Positions 54,736 through 63,784 of a stretch of 64,000 bases of DNA are shown one piece after another. The stretch covers positions 1,487,501 through 1,551,500 of the forward strand of contig NZ_JAIWOU010000001.1 in assembly GCF_021295395.1 (NCBI RefSeq). Direction: 5' to 3'. Origin of the DNA: Komagataeibacter sp. FNDCR2 (lineage in GTDB: Bacteria > Pseudomonadota > Alphaproteobacteria > Acetobacterales > Acetobacteraceae). The stretch's first letter is position 1, and each line of letters opens with the position of its first letter. A model generated the notes under the pieces. The model made no database searches. It worked only from the letters and a program-made list of their open reading frames with translations, and was not told the DNA's origin. Position numbers and translations under genes: made by a program.

Positions 54736-55472
54736 TGACCAGATACTTTCGCCCATCCGCACGCCGCGCCCTGCCAGCACTCGTACTCGCGGCGGCCCTG
54801 TGCCCGGCGGCGGTGATGGCGCAGACACCCGCGGCCGATAACGCCACCCCCGATGAAACCACGCTTGACCTGATCGCGTCCGGCACCGTGCAGGCCCGGC
54901 CTGATGAACTGACCGCCTCGTTCTTCGCCGAATCCCGGGCCGACACGGCGGCGGCGGCACAGGCGCAGGTCAATGCCCTGATCGCGAAGGCCATGGCGAC
55001 CACCGCCCATGTGGACGGGTTGAACGTCAATGCCGAGTCGTATTTCGTCCGGCATGATGATGGCGACCCCCGCCAGAACCGCAAACCGGGCTGGGTCGCC
55101 CGCCAGACCATTCGCCTGACCGCGCAGGACGGCAAAATCCTGCTGCCGCTGATCGGGCAGTTGCAGGCCGAAAACCTTGCCCTGACACAACTGGACTGGT
55201 CCCTGTCGCGCGCGCGGCGGGCGGAACTGACCCGTCAGGCCGAATCCCTTGCCCTGCAGGACATGCAGCAGCGCGCGCAGGCGGCGGCCACCACGCTCAA
55301 GCGGAAAGTTTCGGTCATCATGTCCGTCGTGCTGGAAGACCAGAATACACCGCACCCCATGCCCATGATGATGATGGCCCGCGCCAGCGCCGACAGCATG
55401 GCGCCATCCGCCCCGGCGGGCATGGAAGATGTGACCGCCACCGCCCATGGCACCCTGCTTCTCAAACCCTGA
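54732..55472 (+). CDS. SIMPL-domain periplasmic protein (DUF541)
   Basis: A 246-residue exported protein. A signal peptide ends near VMAQ (residue 31). The mature part is a SIMPL domain (about 44-245), recognised from SGTVQARPDELTASF at its start, the alanine-rich helices and the C-terminal VTATAHGTLLL strand. SIMPL proteins are periplasmic or secreted oligomers linked in some species to stress or phage adsorption, but the mechanism is not settled. It ends the operon that begins with the HtrA protease; a strong terminator follows. Confidence 0.87.
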   Translation: MMTRYFRPSARRALPALVLAAALCPAAVMAQTPAADNATPDETTLDLIASGTVQARPDELTASFFAESRADTAAAAQAQVNALIAKAMATTAHVDGLNVNAESYFVRHDDGDPRQNRKPGWVARQTIRLTAQDGKILLPLIGQLQAENLALTQLDWSLSRARRAELTRQAESLALQDMQQRAQAAATTLKRKVSVIMSVVLEDQNTPHPMPMMMMARASADSMAPSAPAGMEDVTATAHGTLLLKP

Positions 55473-55492
55473 GCACTGCCGGTCGAGATATG

Positions 55493-55529
55493 AAAAAGGC
55501 CCGGAAGAGATCATCTCCGGGCCTTTTTT
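55493..55529. terminator. Bidirectional terminator between SIMPL gene and infC
   Basis: A 13-bp stem, AAAAAGGCCCGGA (55493-55505) with TCCGGGCCTTTTT (55516-55528), has a 10-base loop and T and A runs on the two sides. It lies between convergent genes. Confidence 0.9.
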
Positions 55530-55556
55530 CAAACCTGATGACAGGAGCGGGACACC

Positions 55557-56093
55557 TCAGCGCGGCGCCAGCACCATGATCATCTGACGGTTTTCAAGCT
55601 TGGGCATATGCTCAACCTTGGCCAGCTCGTCCATTTCCGCGCGGATACGCTCCAGAACCTTCACGCCCAGATCCTGATGCGCCATTTCACGGCCACGGAA
55701 GCGAAGGGTCACCTTCACCTTGTCGCCCTCGCCAATGAAGCTTTTCATCGCGCGCATTTTAACCTGATAGTCATTTTCATCAATGTTCGGGCGAACCTTG
55801 ACTTCCTTGATTTCAATGACTTTCTGCTTCTTGCGCGCTTCGTTGCGCTTCTTCTGCTGTTCGTATTTGAACTTCCCGTAATCAAGCACCTTGGCCACCG
55901 GCGGCTCGGCGTTCGGGCTGATTTCCAGCAGGTCAAGACCGACGGCATAAGCGCGCGCCAGCGCATCACGGGTGGACATGATGCCGAGCATCTCGCCCGC
56001 TTCGTCGATCAGACGTACCTGGGGTACGCGAATCTCTTCATTGACACGGGGGCCCTCTCGATTCGGCGGAGTGGGCATGGGGGGTCTGGCTAT
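55557..56093 (-). CDS. infC: Translation initiation factor IF-3, possible AUA start
   Basis: IF-3 controls start-codon fidelity on the 30S subunit. The protein has the N-domain motif GPRVNEEIR and the family linker [19 protein letters not shown] followed by the C-domain. Ends [11 protein letters not shown]. Three starts are possible: ATG 56117 (186 aa, no Shine-Dalgarno), ATA 56093 (178 aa, CAGGAG 6 bases upstream) and ATG 56078 (173 aa, the CAGGAG 21 bases away). The ATA fits best, and rare start codons are known for infC because IF-3 autoregulates through them. rpmI and rplT do not follow infC here; a terminator does. Confidence 0.9.
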   Translation of the reverse strand: MARPPMPTPPNREGPRVNEEIRVPQVRLIDEAGEMLGIMSTRDALARAYAVGLDLLEISPNAEPPVAKVLDYGKFKYEQQKKRNEARKKQKVIEIKEVKVRPNIDENDYQVKMRAMKSFIGEGDKVKVTLRFRGREMAHQDLGVKVLERIRAEMDELAKVEHMPKLENRQMIMVLAPR

Positions 56094-56105
56094 GGTCAGC
56101 TCCTG
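56091..56105 (-). promoter_or_regulatory. Ribosome-binding site positioned for a non-canonical infC start
   Basis: Reading the minus strand, CAGGAG (56105-56100) is followed by CTGACC and then ATA (56093-56091). The spacer is 6 bases. The nearest ATG codons have either no site or one too far away. Use of ATA is inference. Confidence 0.55.
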
Positions 56106-56315
56106 TAACTGTTTCATTCAAACGGCAGGCAAGGCCGCCCGCCCGCCTGTGCGCCGGTGGCTGGAGCCAGCCGGACGCGCCGCGAGCATGGAACGGCCTT
56201 ACATTATGGAAAGATATGTGACGCAAACACACGCCACAGATCAAGTACTGTCTTGCTCCGCCCCGCGAAAACAGCCATGCGCTCGCGGCACGGTGCCATT
56301 ACGCCACGGGGCGCT

Positions 56316-58250
56316 TCAGCCACGCATGCGGCGGATATCGGGTGGCAGCGCCTCATATGCAAGGGCGGACACCGCCTCCTCCATCGGAAGGACCTCCTGC
56401 GCCTTGCCGCCCAGGCGGCGCATGGCGACGGTATTTTCCTCCGCCTCCTTGCGGCCCACGACCAGAATGACCGGCACGCGGGCAAGGCTGTGTTCGCGAA
56501 TCTTGGCGTTGATCTTCTCGTTGCGCAGGTCGGCCTCGACCACCAGGCCTGCGGCGCGCAGGCTGTCCGCCACGTGCCGGGCGTAATCGGCCGCGTCGGT
56601 CACGATCGAAGCCACGACTACCTGCGTGGGCGCCAGCCAGAGCGGGAAGCGGCCCGCATGCTGTTCGATCAGGATGCCGAGGAACCGCTCGAACGAGCCC
56701 AGAATCGCGCGATGCAGCATGACGGGCCGGTGGCGCGCGCTGTCTTCACCCACATAGGAGGCGTCCAGCCGTTCGGGCAGCACGTAATCGACCTGCAACG
56801 TGCCGCACTGCCAGTCACGGCCAATGGCGTCGCGCAGCACGAATTCAAGCTTGGGGCCATAGAACGCGCCCTCCCCCGGATTGTGCTCGTAGCTTACGCC
56901 CGCCATGTCGCACGCGACTTTCAGCGCGTTTTCCGCGCGGTCCCATGTCGCGTCATCGCCCGCGCGCTGTTCGGGGCGGTCGGCAAACTTCACACGGAAA
57001 TGCTCGAAGCCGAGATCCTGGTACACATCGGACAGCATGCGCACGAAACGCGCCGTTTCATCCGCGATCTGGTCCTCGGTGCAGAAGATGTGGGCGTCAT
57101 CCTGCGTGAAGCCGCGCACGCGCATGATGCCATGCAGCGCGCCGGAGGGTTCATAACGGTGGCAGGCGCCGAATTCCGCCATGCGCAGCGGCAGTTCACG
57201 GTAGGAGCGCAGGCCATGGCGGAAGATCTGCACATGGCACGGGCAGTTCATCGGCTTCAGCGCGAGGGTCTTGTCCTCGTCCTCGACGGTGGCGATGAAC
57301 ATGTGCTCGCGGTATTTGTCCCAGTGGCCGGAGGCTTCCCACAGCCCACGGTCCACAAGCTGGGGGGTGCGCACTTCCTGGTAGCCGTTGCCGTTCTGCG
57401 CGCGGCGCATGTAATCCTGCAGCACCGAGTACAGCCGCCAGCCCTTGGGGTGCCAGAAAATCTGGCCCACGGCTTCCTCCTGGATATGGAACAGGTCCAT
57501 CTCGCGGCCGATGCGGCGGTGGTCGCGGCGCTCGGCTTCCTCAAGCTGGTGCAGGTGCGCCTCAAGTTCCTTGCGATCGCGCCATGCCGTGCCGTAGATG
57601 CGCGTCAGCATGGGGTTGCGATGGTCACCGCGCCAGTAGGCCCCGGCCACCTTCATGAGCTTGAAGGCGGTGCCCACATCCGCCGTGCCGCGCAGGTGCG
57701 GCCCCCGACACAGATCCAGCCATTCGCCCTGACGGTAGATGGAAATTTCCTCGTCTTCCGGCAGGTCGCGGATCAGTTCCGCCTTGAAGCGTTCGCCACG
57801 TTCCTCGAAAAACGCGATGGCCTGCGCGCGGGGCCAGGTCTCGCGCACGAAGGGCGTGTCGGCGGCTACGATCTCGCGCATCCGCTCCTCGATGGCGGCG
57901 AAATCTTCCGGCGTGAACGGCTCGTTCCGATAGAAATCGTAATAGAACCCGTTTTCAATGGACGGGCCGATCGTGACCTGCGTGCCCGGCCACAGCGACT
58001 GCACGGCCTCGGCCAGCACATGGGCGGCGTCGTGGCGGATCATTTCCAGCGCCTGCGGATCCTTGCGCGTGATGAAGCGGAGGCTGGCGTCATGGTCGAT
58101 GGCCCGACCGATATCCATAAGATGGCCGTCCACCTCCATCGCAAGGGCTGCGCGGGCCAGACCGGCCCCGATGGACTGCGCCACCGTAGTGCCCGTCACC
58201 GGCCCGTCAAAGCGGCGAACGGATCCGTCAGGCAGGGTGATGGCAGGCAT
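56316..58250 (-). CDS. thrS: Threonyl-tRNA synthetase
   Basis: Class II synthetase charging tRNA-Thr and editing Ser-tRNA. The 644-residue protein has an N-terminal TGS domain (about 1-62), the editing domain with [10 protein letters not shown] near 73 and the SAD region, and the catalytic core: motif 2 with [11 protein letters not shown] and zinc-ligand region MNCPCH. The C-terminal anticodon-binding domain (WLAPTQV onward) follows. thrS upstream of infC is a conserved proteobacterial order. It follows the GT9 gene by 41 bases and is likely co-transcribed. Confidence 0.96.
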   Translation of the reverse strand: MPAITLPDGSVRRFDGPVTGTTVAQSIGAGLARAALAMEVDGHLMDIGRAIDHDASLRFITRKDPQALEMIRHDAAHVLAEAVQSLWPGTQVTIGPSIENGFYYDFYRNEPFTPEDFAAIEERMREIVAADTPFVRETWPRAQAIAFFEERGERFKAELIRDLPEDEEISIYRQGEWLDLCRGPHLRGTADVGTAFKLMKVAGAYWRGDHRNPMLTRIYGTAWRDRKELEAHLHQLEEAERRDHRRIGREMDLFHIQEEAVGQIFWHPKGWRLYSVLQDYMRRAQNGNGYQEVRTPQLVDRGLWEASGHWDKYREHMFIATVEDEDKTLALKPMNCPCHVQIFRHGLRSYRELPLRMAEFGACHRYEPSGALHGIMRVRGFTQDDAHIFCTEDQIADETARFVRMLSDVYQDLGFEHFRVKFADRPEQRAGDDATWDRAENALKVACDMAGVSYEHNPGEGAFYGPKLEFVLRDAIGRDWQCGTLQVDYVLPERLDASYVGEDSARHRPVMLHRAILGSFERFLGILIEQHAGRFPLWLAPTQVVVASIVTDAADYARHVADSLRAAGLVVEADLRNEKINAKIREHSLARVPVILVVGRKEAEENTVAMRRLGGKAQEVLPMEEAVSALAYEALPPDIRRMRG

Positions 58251-58291
58251 GGTTCATTGCTCCGGTAAGAAGATATTGCGCTGTAATGGCG

Positions 58292-59197
58292 TTACGGGAG
58301 CATTGCCGCAACCCTGTCCACGCGCAGAGTCGCCAGATCCTGCACATAAATGACCCGTACCTGCCCCACATACCGCCCCACCGGGGCGTTGAGTGCCGGG
58401 TTGCCGACCGCGCAGAACAGCACGGTGGACGGCACGCCCAGGGCGGCGGCCATATGCATCGGCCCCGTATCATTGCCCACCACGCAGGCGGCGCGCGCGA
58501 TCACGCCGCCCAGTTCCAGCAGGGAAGTCCGGCCTGTCAGGTCAAGCGCATCGGGGCAGGACTGGCGGATGACACCGGCAAGGGGGCTTTCCTCCGCCCC
58601 GCCCACGATAACCGGACGGAGCCCGCGCGCGTGCATGCGTACGGCAAGCGCCCCGTAGCGTTCCACCGGCCAGCGCTTGGCCGGATGGCGCAGTGACGCG
58701 CCGGGCACCAGCACGCCATAGGGGCCATCCAGCACCGGGCCGCCCCCGGCCAGCCACGACAGGTCTGGCACCGGCAGCCCCGCCCCGAGTCCCGCATGGC
58801 GCAACTGGTCGCGCTGGCGGCTGCTGTTATGCATTGACCGGCGCTGCGGGCTGTCATGCCGCGCCTGCGCGCCGCGCCCGATTCCCGACCACGCCTTCAT
58901 GCCTGACAGGTGGAAGTAGCGGGTACTGCGGCGCGAGGTCTGGAGGTCGTAGATAAAATCATATGACCGCAGGCAACGCCGCAGCGCCATCATGGCGGGC
59001 AGGTCATGCCAGCGTGGCCGGGAATCGATCCGCACATGATCGAACCATGGCGCGTGTTCCCCCAGCCCGGCGAAGGGGCGCCGGGTCAGCAGGTCCACCT
59101 CGTCATGGGCATGGTGGGCGCGGATGGCGGCGAAGGGCGCGAAGGACTGCACGAAGTCGCCTAACGCGCCGAGACGGATCACGAGAATACGGGCCAT
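58292..59197 (-). CDS. Glycosyltransferase family 9 (heptosyltransferase-like)
   Basis: A 301-residue GT-B transferase. The N-terminal LVIRLGALGDFVQSFAPFAAIR is typical of heptosyltransferases, and the nucleotide-sugar site VVGNDTGPMHMAAALGVPSTVLF near residue 238 is diagnostic of GT9. It probably adds a heptose or related sugar to lipopolysaccharide at the cytoplasmic face of the inner membrane; the exact sugar is unknown. It starts 4 bases after the TPR gene stop and precedes thrS, so envelope and translation genes share a transcript. Confidence 0.88.
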   Translation of the reverse strand: MARILVIRLGALGDFVQSFAPFAAIRAHHAHDEVDLLTRRPFAGLGEHAPWFDHVRIDSRPRWHDLPAMMALRRCLRSYDFIYDLQTSRRSTRYFHLSGMKAWSGIGRGAQARHDSPQRRSMHNSSRQRDQLRHAGLGAGLPVPDLSWLAGGGPVLDGPYGVLVPGASLRHPAKRWPVERYGALAVRMHARGLRPVIVGGAEESPLAGVIRQSCPDALDLTGRTSLLELGGVIARAACVVGNDTGPMHMAAALGVPSTVLFCAVGNPALNAPVGRYVGQVRVIYVQDLATLRVDRVAAMLP

Positions 59198-59201
59198 GGG
59201 G

Positions 59202-60164
59202 TCAGGGCGCCTCGGGGTCGGTTTCCAGCAGGGAAAGATCCTGCCGCGCCAGGTCGGCCTCATCCGAATCCGGCGCCAGCGTCACCACGTCCTGCCAGTC
59301 GGCGCGGGCGGCTTCCATCTCGCCGCGCCGCATGTACAGGATCCCCCGCTCCAGCAACGCGGCCCCGTTATGGGGCGCATCCTTCAGCGCCGCGTTGATA
59401 TCCGCCATGCCCAGATCAATGCGGCCCAGCCTGCGCCATGCGCTCGCCCGCGTCACCAGCGCCTCGTCACGTTCCGCCGGGGCGTCGGGCAACGGCGTGA
59501 GCGTGGCGATGGCGCGGGCGGGCTGGTCCAGCTCCACCGCGACGCGCGCATAGACCAGCCGCAGCGTGGGGCTGCCCGGCGCCAGCGTCAGGCCGTAGGT
59601 CGCGCTGTCCAGCGCCTGTTTCGGGCTGTCATCCGCCTGCCATGCGCGGGCGGCCTGTTCGGCCAGCGCGGCGCGGCGCGGGAGCCAGGCCCGGTTATCC
59701 GTGCCCGTGGTCCGCGCGCCCGTCGTGTCCCCCGCGGGCCAGTCGGCCATATGGGCCAGGCGGTCCAGCTCGGTGGCGGCGCTGGCCACATCCCCCAGTT
59801 CCATCCGCGCCATGGCGTCGCACTGTTCCGCTTCCAGCCCGCCGCCATGATTGTGCCAGTCGGCGGCATAATCACGGGCGCCATCGGGGTCATCGGGCAG
59901 GGTGGCGGTACAATGCGGCAGGCTCCAGTCCTCCGGCGCGGGCGCGGACTGGAGCGGGACGGGCGCAAGCGCGGGCTGGGCCATGGACGCGGCCCCGGCC
60001 CGCCCACCGGCCAGCGCCGCCACCAGCAGCACGCATCCCCCCGCCACCGCCGGTCGCGCCGGGCGTGTCCACCGGCCCGGTTCAATGGCCGGAAAAGCAC
60101 GCCGCGCCAGGGCGGTTCCCGGCAGGACAAAACGGCGGACAGGCAGGCAGGCGAAGGCTTTCAT
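59202..60164 (-). CDS. Exported TPR-repeat protein
   Basis: A 320-residue protein with a hydrophobic segment (about 40-58, AVAGGCVLLVAALAGG) that is either a membrane anchor or uncleaved signal, then helical TPR-like repeats with alanine at characteristic positions (AAELDR..., EALVTRASAWRRLGRID, HNGAALLERGILYMRRGE, ARADWQDVV). It probably has a periplasmic protein-interaction role. Start at ATG 60164 is likeliest; the frame is open upstream. It is 102 bases from the divergent GT4 gene and adjacent to GT9, which hints at surface polysaccharide work. Confidence 0.78.
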   Translation of the reverse strand: MKAFACLPVRRFVLPGTALARRAFPAIEPGRWTRPARPAVAGGCVLLVAALAGGRAGAASMAQPALAPVPLQSAPAPEDWSLPHCTATLPDDPDGARDYAADWHNHGGGLEAEQCDAMARMELGDVASAATELDRLAHMADWPAGDTTGARTTGTDNRAWLPRRAALAEQAARAWQADDSPKQALDSATYGLTLAPGSPTLRLVYARVAVELDQPARAIATLTPLPDAPAERDEALVTRASAWRRLGRIDLGMADINAALKDAPHNGAALLERGILYMRRGEMEAARADWQDVVTLAPDSDEADLARQDLSLLETDPEAP

Positions 60165-60265
60165 CGGCCCATTCGTCGGGCCGCCCAGCCCCAAGGTCAA
60201 GGGAAAACCCCCTATTCGTCGCATGGCCGTGCAGTTCCATTGCGTTCGTGATATGGTGAAGGGTG

Positions 60266-61495
60266 ATGCAAACCGTTACCGACCGACCCGTTATCCTTCA
60301 GGCCCTGCCCGCGCTCGAATCCGGTGGAATTGAACAGGGCACGCTGGAAATAGCGCAGGCCGTCGTACAGGCGGGGGGCACGGCCATTGTCGCCAGCGCG
60401 GGCGGGCGGCTGGTCGCGCGGCTGAAATATATCGGCGCCATCCCGGTCGAGATGGAACTGGGCGCCAAGAACCCCATCTCCATCATGCGTAACGCGGGCC
60501 GCCTGCGCCAGGTCATGCGGCAGTTCAATGTCAATCTGGTCCATGCGCGTTCGCGCGCGCCCGCATGGGCGGCGTCGCTGGCATGCAGGCGGGTCGGCAT
60601 TCCCCTTGTCACCACGTGGCATGGCGTCCATGCGGCCAATTTGCCGGGCAAGCGGCATTATAACAGCGTGCTGGCCTCGGGCGCGCGGGTGATCGCGATA
60701 AGCGACTACATCGCGGGCCGCCTGCGCGATGAATACCACGTCGGCCCCGACCGGCTGCGCCTGATCCCGCGCGGGGCGGACATGGCGCGCTTCGACCCGC
60801 ACGGCGTGCGCGGCAACCGCGTGCAGGCCCTGCATGACCAGTGGAACATTCCCGATGGCGCCACCGTCATCATGCTGCCCGCGCGGGTTACGGCATGGAA
60901 GGGCCATGCGCTGCTGGTCGAGGCACTGGCCCATCTGCACCGGGCGGGCGGTTTTCCCACCGACTGGGTCTGTGTCTTCGTGGGCGAAGCCAATGCGAAA
61001 CAGGGCAGCGAACTGGTCAGCCTGGCGCGGCGGCACGCCATCGCCGCCCACCTGCGTTTTGCCGGGCACTGCGCGGACATGCCCGCCGCCCTGATGCTGG
61101 CGGACATGGTTGTCGTGCCCTCGCGCAGGCCCGAACCCTTCGGGCGCGTGGTGGTGGAGGCGCAGGCCATGGGCTGCCCGGTTATCGTGGCGGGCCATGG
61201 CGCGGCGCTGGAAACGGTGGAAGATGGCGTGACCGGCTTCGCCTTCCCCCCCGATGATGTCGGGGCGCTTGCGGCGTGCCTCCATCATGTCATGGCCATG
61301 ACAGCGGACCAGCGGGCCATGCTGGCGTGGCACGCGCGCGAGAACGTACGCACGCATTATTCCACGCAGGCAATGCAGCATGCGACCCTCGCGGTTTATG
61401 ATGAACTGCTGCACACCCATCTGGCGGACAGTTTCCTCCATGCCACGGGCGCGGACGAAAGCGGGGATGGCGAAATGCTGCCACAGGCAGGATAG
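60266..61495 (+). CDS. Glycosyltransferase family 4
   Basis: A 409-residue GT-B enzyme. The acceptor-side N-terminal domain has LPALESGGIEQG and HARSRAPAWAA; the nucleotide-sugar domain has the GT4 signature RPEPFGRVVVEAQAMGCPVIV (E-x7-E type) near residue 285-305. GT4 enzymes build lipopolysaccharide and other surface glycans; donor and acceptor cannot be assigned. ATG 60266 or the GTG at 60263 can start it, with GAAGGG just upstream. It is divergent from the TPR/GT9 pair, so surface-polysaccharide genes face each other here. Confidence 0.88.
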   Translation: MQTVTDRPVILQALPALESGGIEQGTLEIAQAVVQAGGTAIVASAGGRLVARLKYIGAIPVEMELGAKNPISIMRNAGRLRQVMRQFNVNLVHARSRAPAWAASLACRRVGIPLVTTWHGVHAANLPGKRHYNSVLASGARVIAISDYIAGRLRDEYHVGPDRLRLIPRGADMARFDPHGVRGNRVQALHDQWNIPDGATVIMLPARVTAWKGHALLVEALAHLHRAGGFPTDWVCVFVGEANAKQGSELVSLARRHAIAAHLRFAGHCADMPAALMLADMVVVPSRRPEPFGRVVVEAQAMGCPVIVAGHGAALETVEDGVTGFAFPPDDVGALAACLHHVMAMTADQRAMLAWHARENVRTHYSTQAMQHATLAVYDELLHTHLADSFLHATGADESGDGEMLPQAG

Positions 61496-61730
61496 CCCAA
61501 GGCCGGATAACGATTGTGCCATGCCCGCAAACGGATTTCCTTGATCTGTCTCATAGCTGCCCGAAAACCCCGCACGAGCCTCCTGCATTAAGCATGGGCC
61601 TTATGCAACGCGTGGTTTTACAGTCGACAACACCGCTGGAATTCGCCACCCATTGCGCACGTTCATTTCTGGCATACGGGTTCTGCCCGCTGCCTGCCGT
61701 TTCAACGCGAACACTTCGGGACTGCACCGC

Positions 61731-62843
61731 ATGAACCAGATTTCCCCCGCCCTGGCAGACACCGCAACGGAGGCCCGCCAGCCCGACCTGCGCCGGGTCA
61801 ACTCCAATCCGGATTTCTGGTATCCGGTCGCATGGTCTTCCGACGTGCCCAAGGGCAAGACCGTAGCCGTCAGCTTCGCCGGCATTCCCATTGCCCTGGT
61901 CCGCCCCGAGGAAGGGGGCATCTTCGCCCTGTATGACCGCTGCCCCCACCGGCAGGTGCCGCTGAGCCAGGGCATCGTGAACGGCCAGACCGTGCGCTGC
62001 TGCTACCATGGCTGGGCCTTCGGCCGGTCGGGCCGCTGCATCGACGTGCCCTATCTGGGCAAGGGCAAGCTGCCCAACGGCGTGCGCTCCTACCCGGTGC
62101 GTGAGGCTGGCGGCCTGATCTTCGTCTTCCCCGGCGACCCGGAAAAGGCCCGCACCGTACCGTTCCCCAAGCTGGCCCAGACGGACAACCCCGCCTTCAA
62201 GACCCGGCGCTTCAGCCCGCGCGTGAACTGCCACTACACCTTCATGCACGAGAACCTGATGGACATGAACCATCAGTTCCTGCACCGCCGCCAGATGGGC
62301 CAGATCAAGGCCCGCTTCCTGGGGCAGGACCGCGGTGACGACTTTATCGAGGCCCGCTACAGCTTCATGCGCAGCGGCGGCCAGCAGCCGCTGGCCGAAC
62401 GGCTGATCTTTGGCAAGCACAAGGATCTCAATGGCCGCGAACAGCCCGTCGAGGAAGTCGTGACCATCCGCACCGAATATCCGTACCAGACCCTGCGCAT
62501 CACCGACAAGGACGGTGACCTGATCATGGATCTGTGGGCGGCCTACGTGCCGGTGGACAAGGACCAGCGCGTCACCCAGTCCTTCGGCCTGCTGTCCGTC
62601 CTGCGCCCGAAGACCCCGCTGCTGATCGACGTGATCTGGCCCGTGCTGGGCTGGTTCACCAACCGCATTTTCCTTGAGGACAAGGACATTGTGGAAATGG
62701 AGCAGGCCGCGTGGAACGAAGTCGGCCATGACCGCAATGTGGAAATCTTCCCCATCGTGCGCGAACTGCGTGAACTGCTGGTCCGCTGCGGCTGCCCGCA
62801 GGACGTGAAGCCCGCGCCCGAGCCCGAGAAAACCCCGGCCTGA
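61731..62843 (+). CDS. Rieske non-heme iron oxygenase (alpha-subunit type)
   Basis: A 370-residue oxygenase. The Rieske [2Fe-2S] site is CPHRQVPLSQ...CCYHGW (C-x-H...C-x2-H) around residues 70-92. The mononuclear iron site is in NLMDMNHQFLH (D-x2-H-x4-H) near 185, so both centres are intact. It resembles single-component-oxygenase alpha subunits that accept electrons from a separate reductase, of the PaO/VanA type. Substrate unknown. No ferredoxin or reductase gene is adjacent. A 235-base gap precedes it; ATG 61731 is used because the residues upstream are not family-like. Confidence 0.87.
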   Translation: MNQISPALADTATEARQPDLRRVNSNPDFWYPVAWSSDVPKGKTVAVSFAGIPIALVRPEEGGIFALYDRCPHRQVPLSQGIVNGQTVRCCYHGWAFGRSGRCIDVPYLGKGKLPNGVRSYPVREAGGLIFVFPGDPEKARTVPFPKLAQTDNPAFKTRRFSPRVNCHYTFMHENLMDMNHQFLHRRQMGQIKARFLGQDRGDDFIEARYSFMRSGGQQPLAERLIFGKHKDLNGREQPVEEVVTIRTEYPYQTLRITDKDGDLIMDLWAAYVPVDKDQRVTQSFGLLSVLRPKTPLLIDVIWPVLGWFTNRIFLEDKDIVEMEQAAWNEVGHDRNVEIFPIVRELRELLVRCGCPQDVKPAPEPEKTPA

Positions 62844-62923
62844 CACCCCGGACCGTCCCGCCCGCCCCCATTCCCATGATCAAGGGGGGCGGGCACCCCT
62901 TCCAGCCCCAAGAAACACGACCG

Positions 62924-63115
62924 ATGACCGAACGGCCCGATCCCCCCCGCCTGACCGACCGGGCCGAGGCCGCCCGTCGTGAGCGCCTTGAGCGTGAAGC
63001 CGCGGCCCTGCGCGCCAACCTGCGCCGCCGCAAGCAGCAAAGCCGCGCGCGCAGCACCCCGGACACCGACACGGACCAACCGGCGGAGAGTGACATATCC
63101 GGCAACGAAAGGTGA
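62924..63115 (+). CDS. Small basic coiled-coil protein
   Basis: A 63-residue highly charged protein: one long predicted helix rich in Arg, Glu and Ala (DRAEAARRERLEREAAALR) ending in RRRKQQSRAR. Similar small Arg/Ala-rich proteins beside murA or dcd recur in alphaproteobacteria, with no known function. ATG 62924 lies after AAGAAACACG; an upstream in-frame ATG at 62876 is less likely. Codon use agrees with its neighbours. Confidence 0.68.
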   Translation: MTERPDPPRLTDRAEAARRERLEREAAALRANLRRRKQQSRARSTPDTDTDQPAESDISGNER

Positions 63116-63211
63116 TTGCCGGTTGCGGTCGGCTGGTCACTTCGCTAGTGGTCGCGCAGCGGCTGGCGGCTTTTCCGCCCGCGCGCCCGCAATGCCGAAG
63201 GAAGGGACACC

Positions 63212-63766
63212 ATGCCAATAATGCCTGATACGTGGATTCGTCGCATGGCCACGGAACATGGCATGATCGAACCCTTCGTGGAGAAGCAGAACCGTAGCGG
63301 GGTCATCTCCTTCGGCCTGTCGTCCTACGGGTACGACGCGCGCGTGGCGAGCGAGTTCAAGATTTTCACCGACGTGGACAACGCGGTCGTGGACCCCAAG
63401 AACTTTGCCGAAAACAGCTTCGTGACCCGCCGGGGGGACTGCTGCACCATCCCGCCGCACAGCTTCGTGCTGGCGCATACGGTCGAATATTTCCGCATAC
63501 CGCGCGACACGCTGGTCATCTGCCTGGGCAAGTCAACCTATGCGCGCTGCGGCATTATCGTGAACGTGACCCCGCTGGAGCCGGAATGGGAAGGCCAGGT
63601 CACGATCGAGATCAGCAACACCACCCCGCTGCCCGCGCGCATCTACGCCAATGAGGGGATCTGCCAGTTCCTGTTCCTGCAGGGCGCATCCCCGTGTGAG
63701 ACCAGCTACGCCGACCGCAAGGGCAAATACATGGGGCAGGTCGGCGTCGCCCCGCCGCGCATGTAA
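63212..63766 (+). CDS. dcd: dCTP deaminase
   Basis: Homotrimeric enzyme that deaminates dCTP to dUTP for dTTP synthesis. The 184-residue protein has the conserved [22 protein letters not shown] and [15 protein letters not shown] blocks; Glu133 in VTIEIS is the catalytic glutamate. Translation starts at ATG 63212 after AAGGAAGGG. It precedes murA by 18 bases and is probably co-transcribed with it. Confidence 0.96.
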   Translation: MPIMPDTWIRRMATEHGMIEPFVEKQNRSGVISFGLSSYGYDARVASEFKIFTDVDNAVVDPKNFAENSFVTRRGDCCTIPPHSFVLAHTVEYFRIPRDTLVICLGKSTYARCGIIVNVTPLEPEWEGQVTIEISNTTPLPARIYANEGICQFLFLQGASPCETSYADRKGKYMGQVGVAPPRM

Positions 63767-63784
63767 GGGCAGGGAATACAAGGC

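Noticed and set aside
56157-58268. 703-codon + strand open frame opposite thrS
   Set aside because: thrS is unambiguous on the other strand; the opposite frame has antisense-type composition and no recognisable domain.
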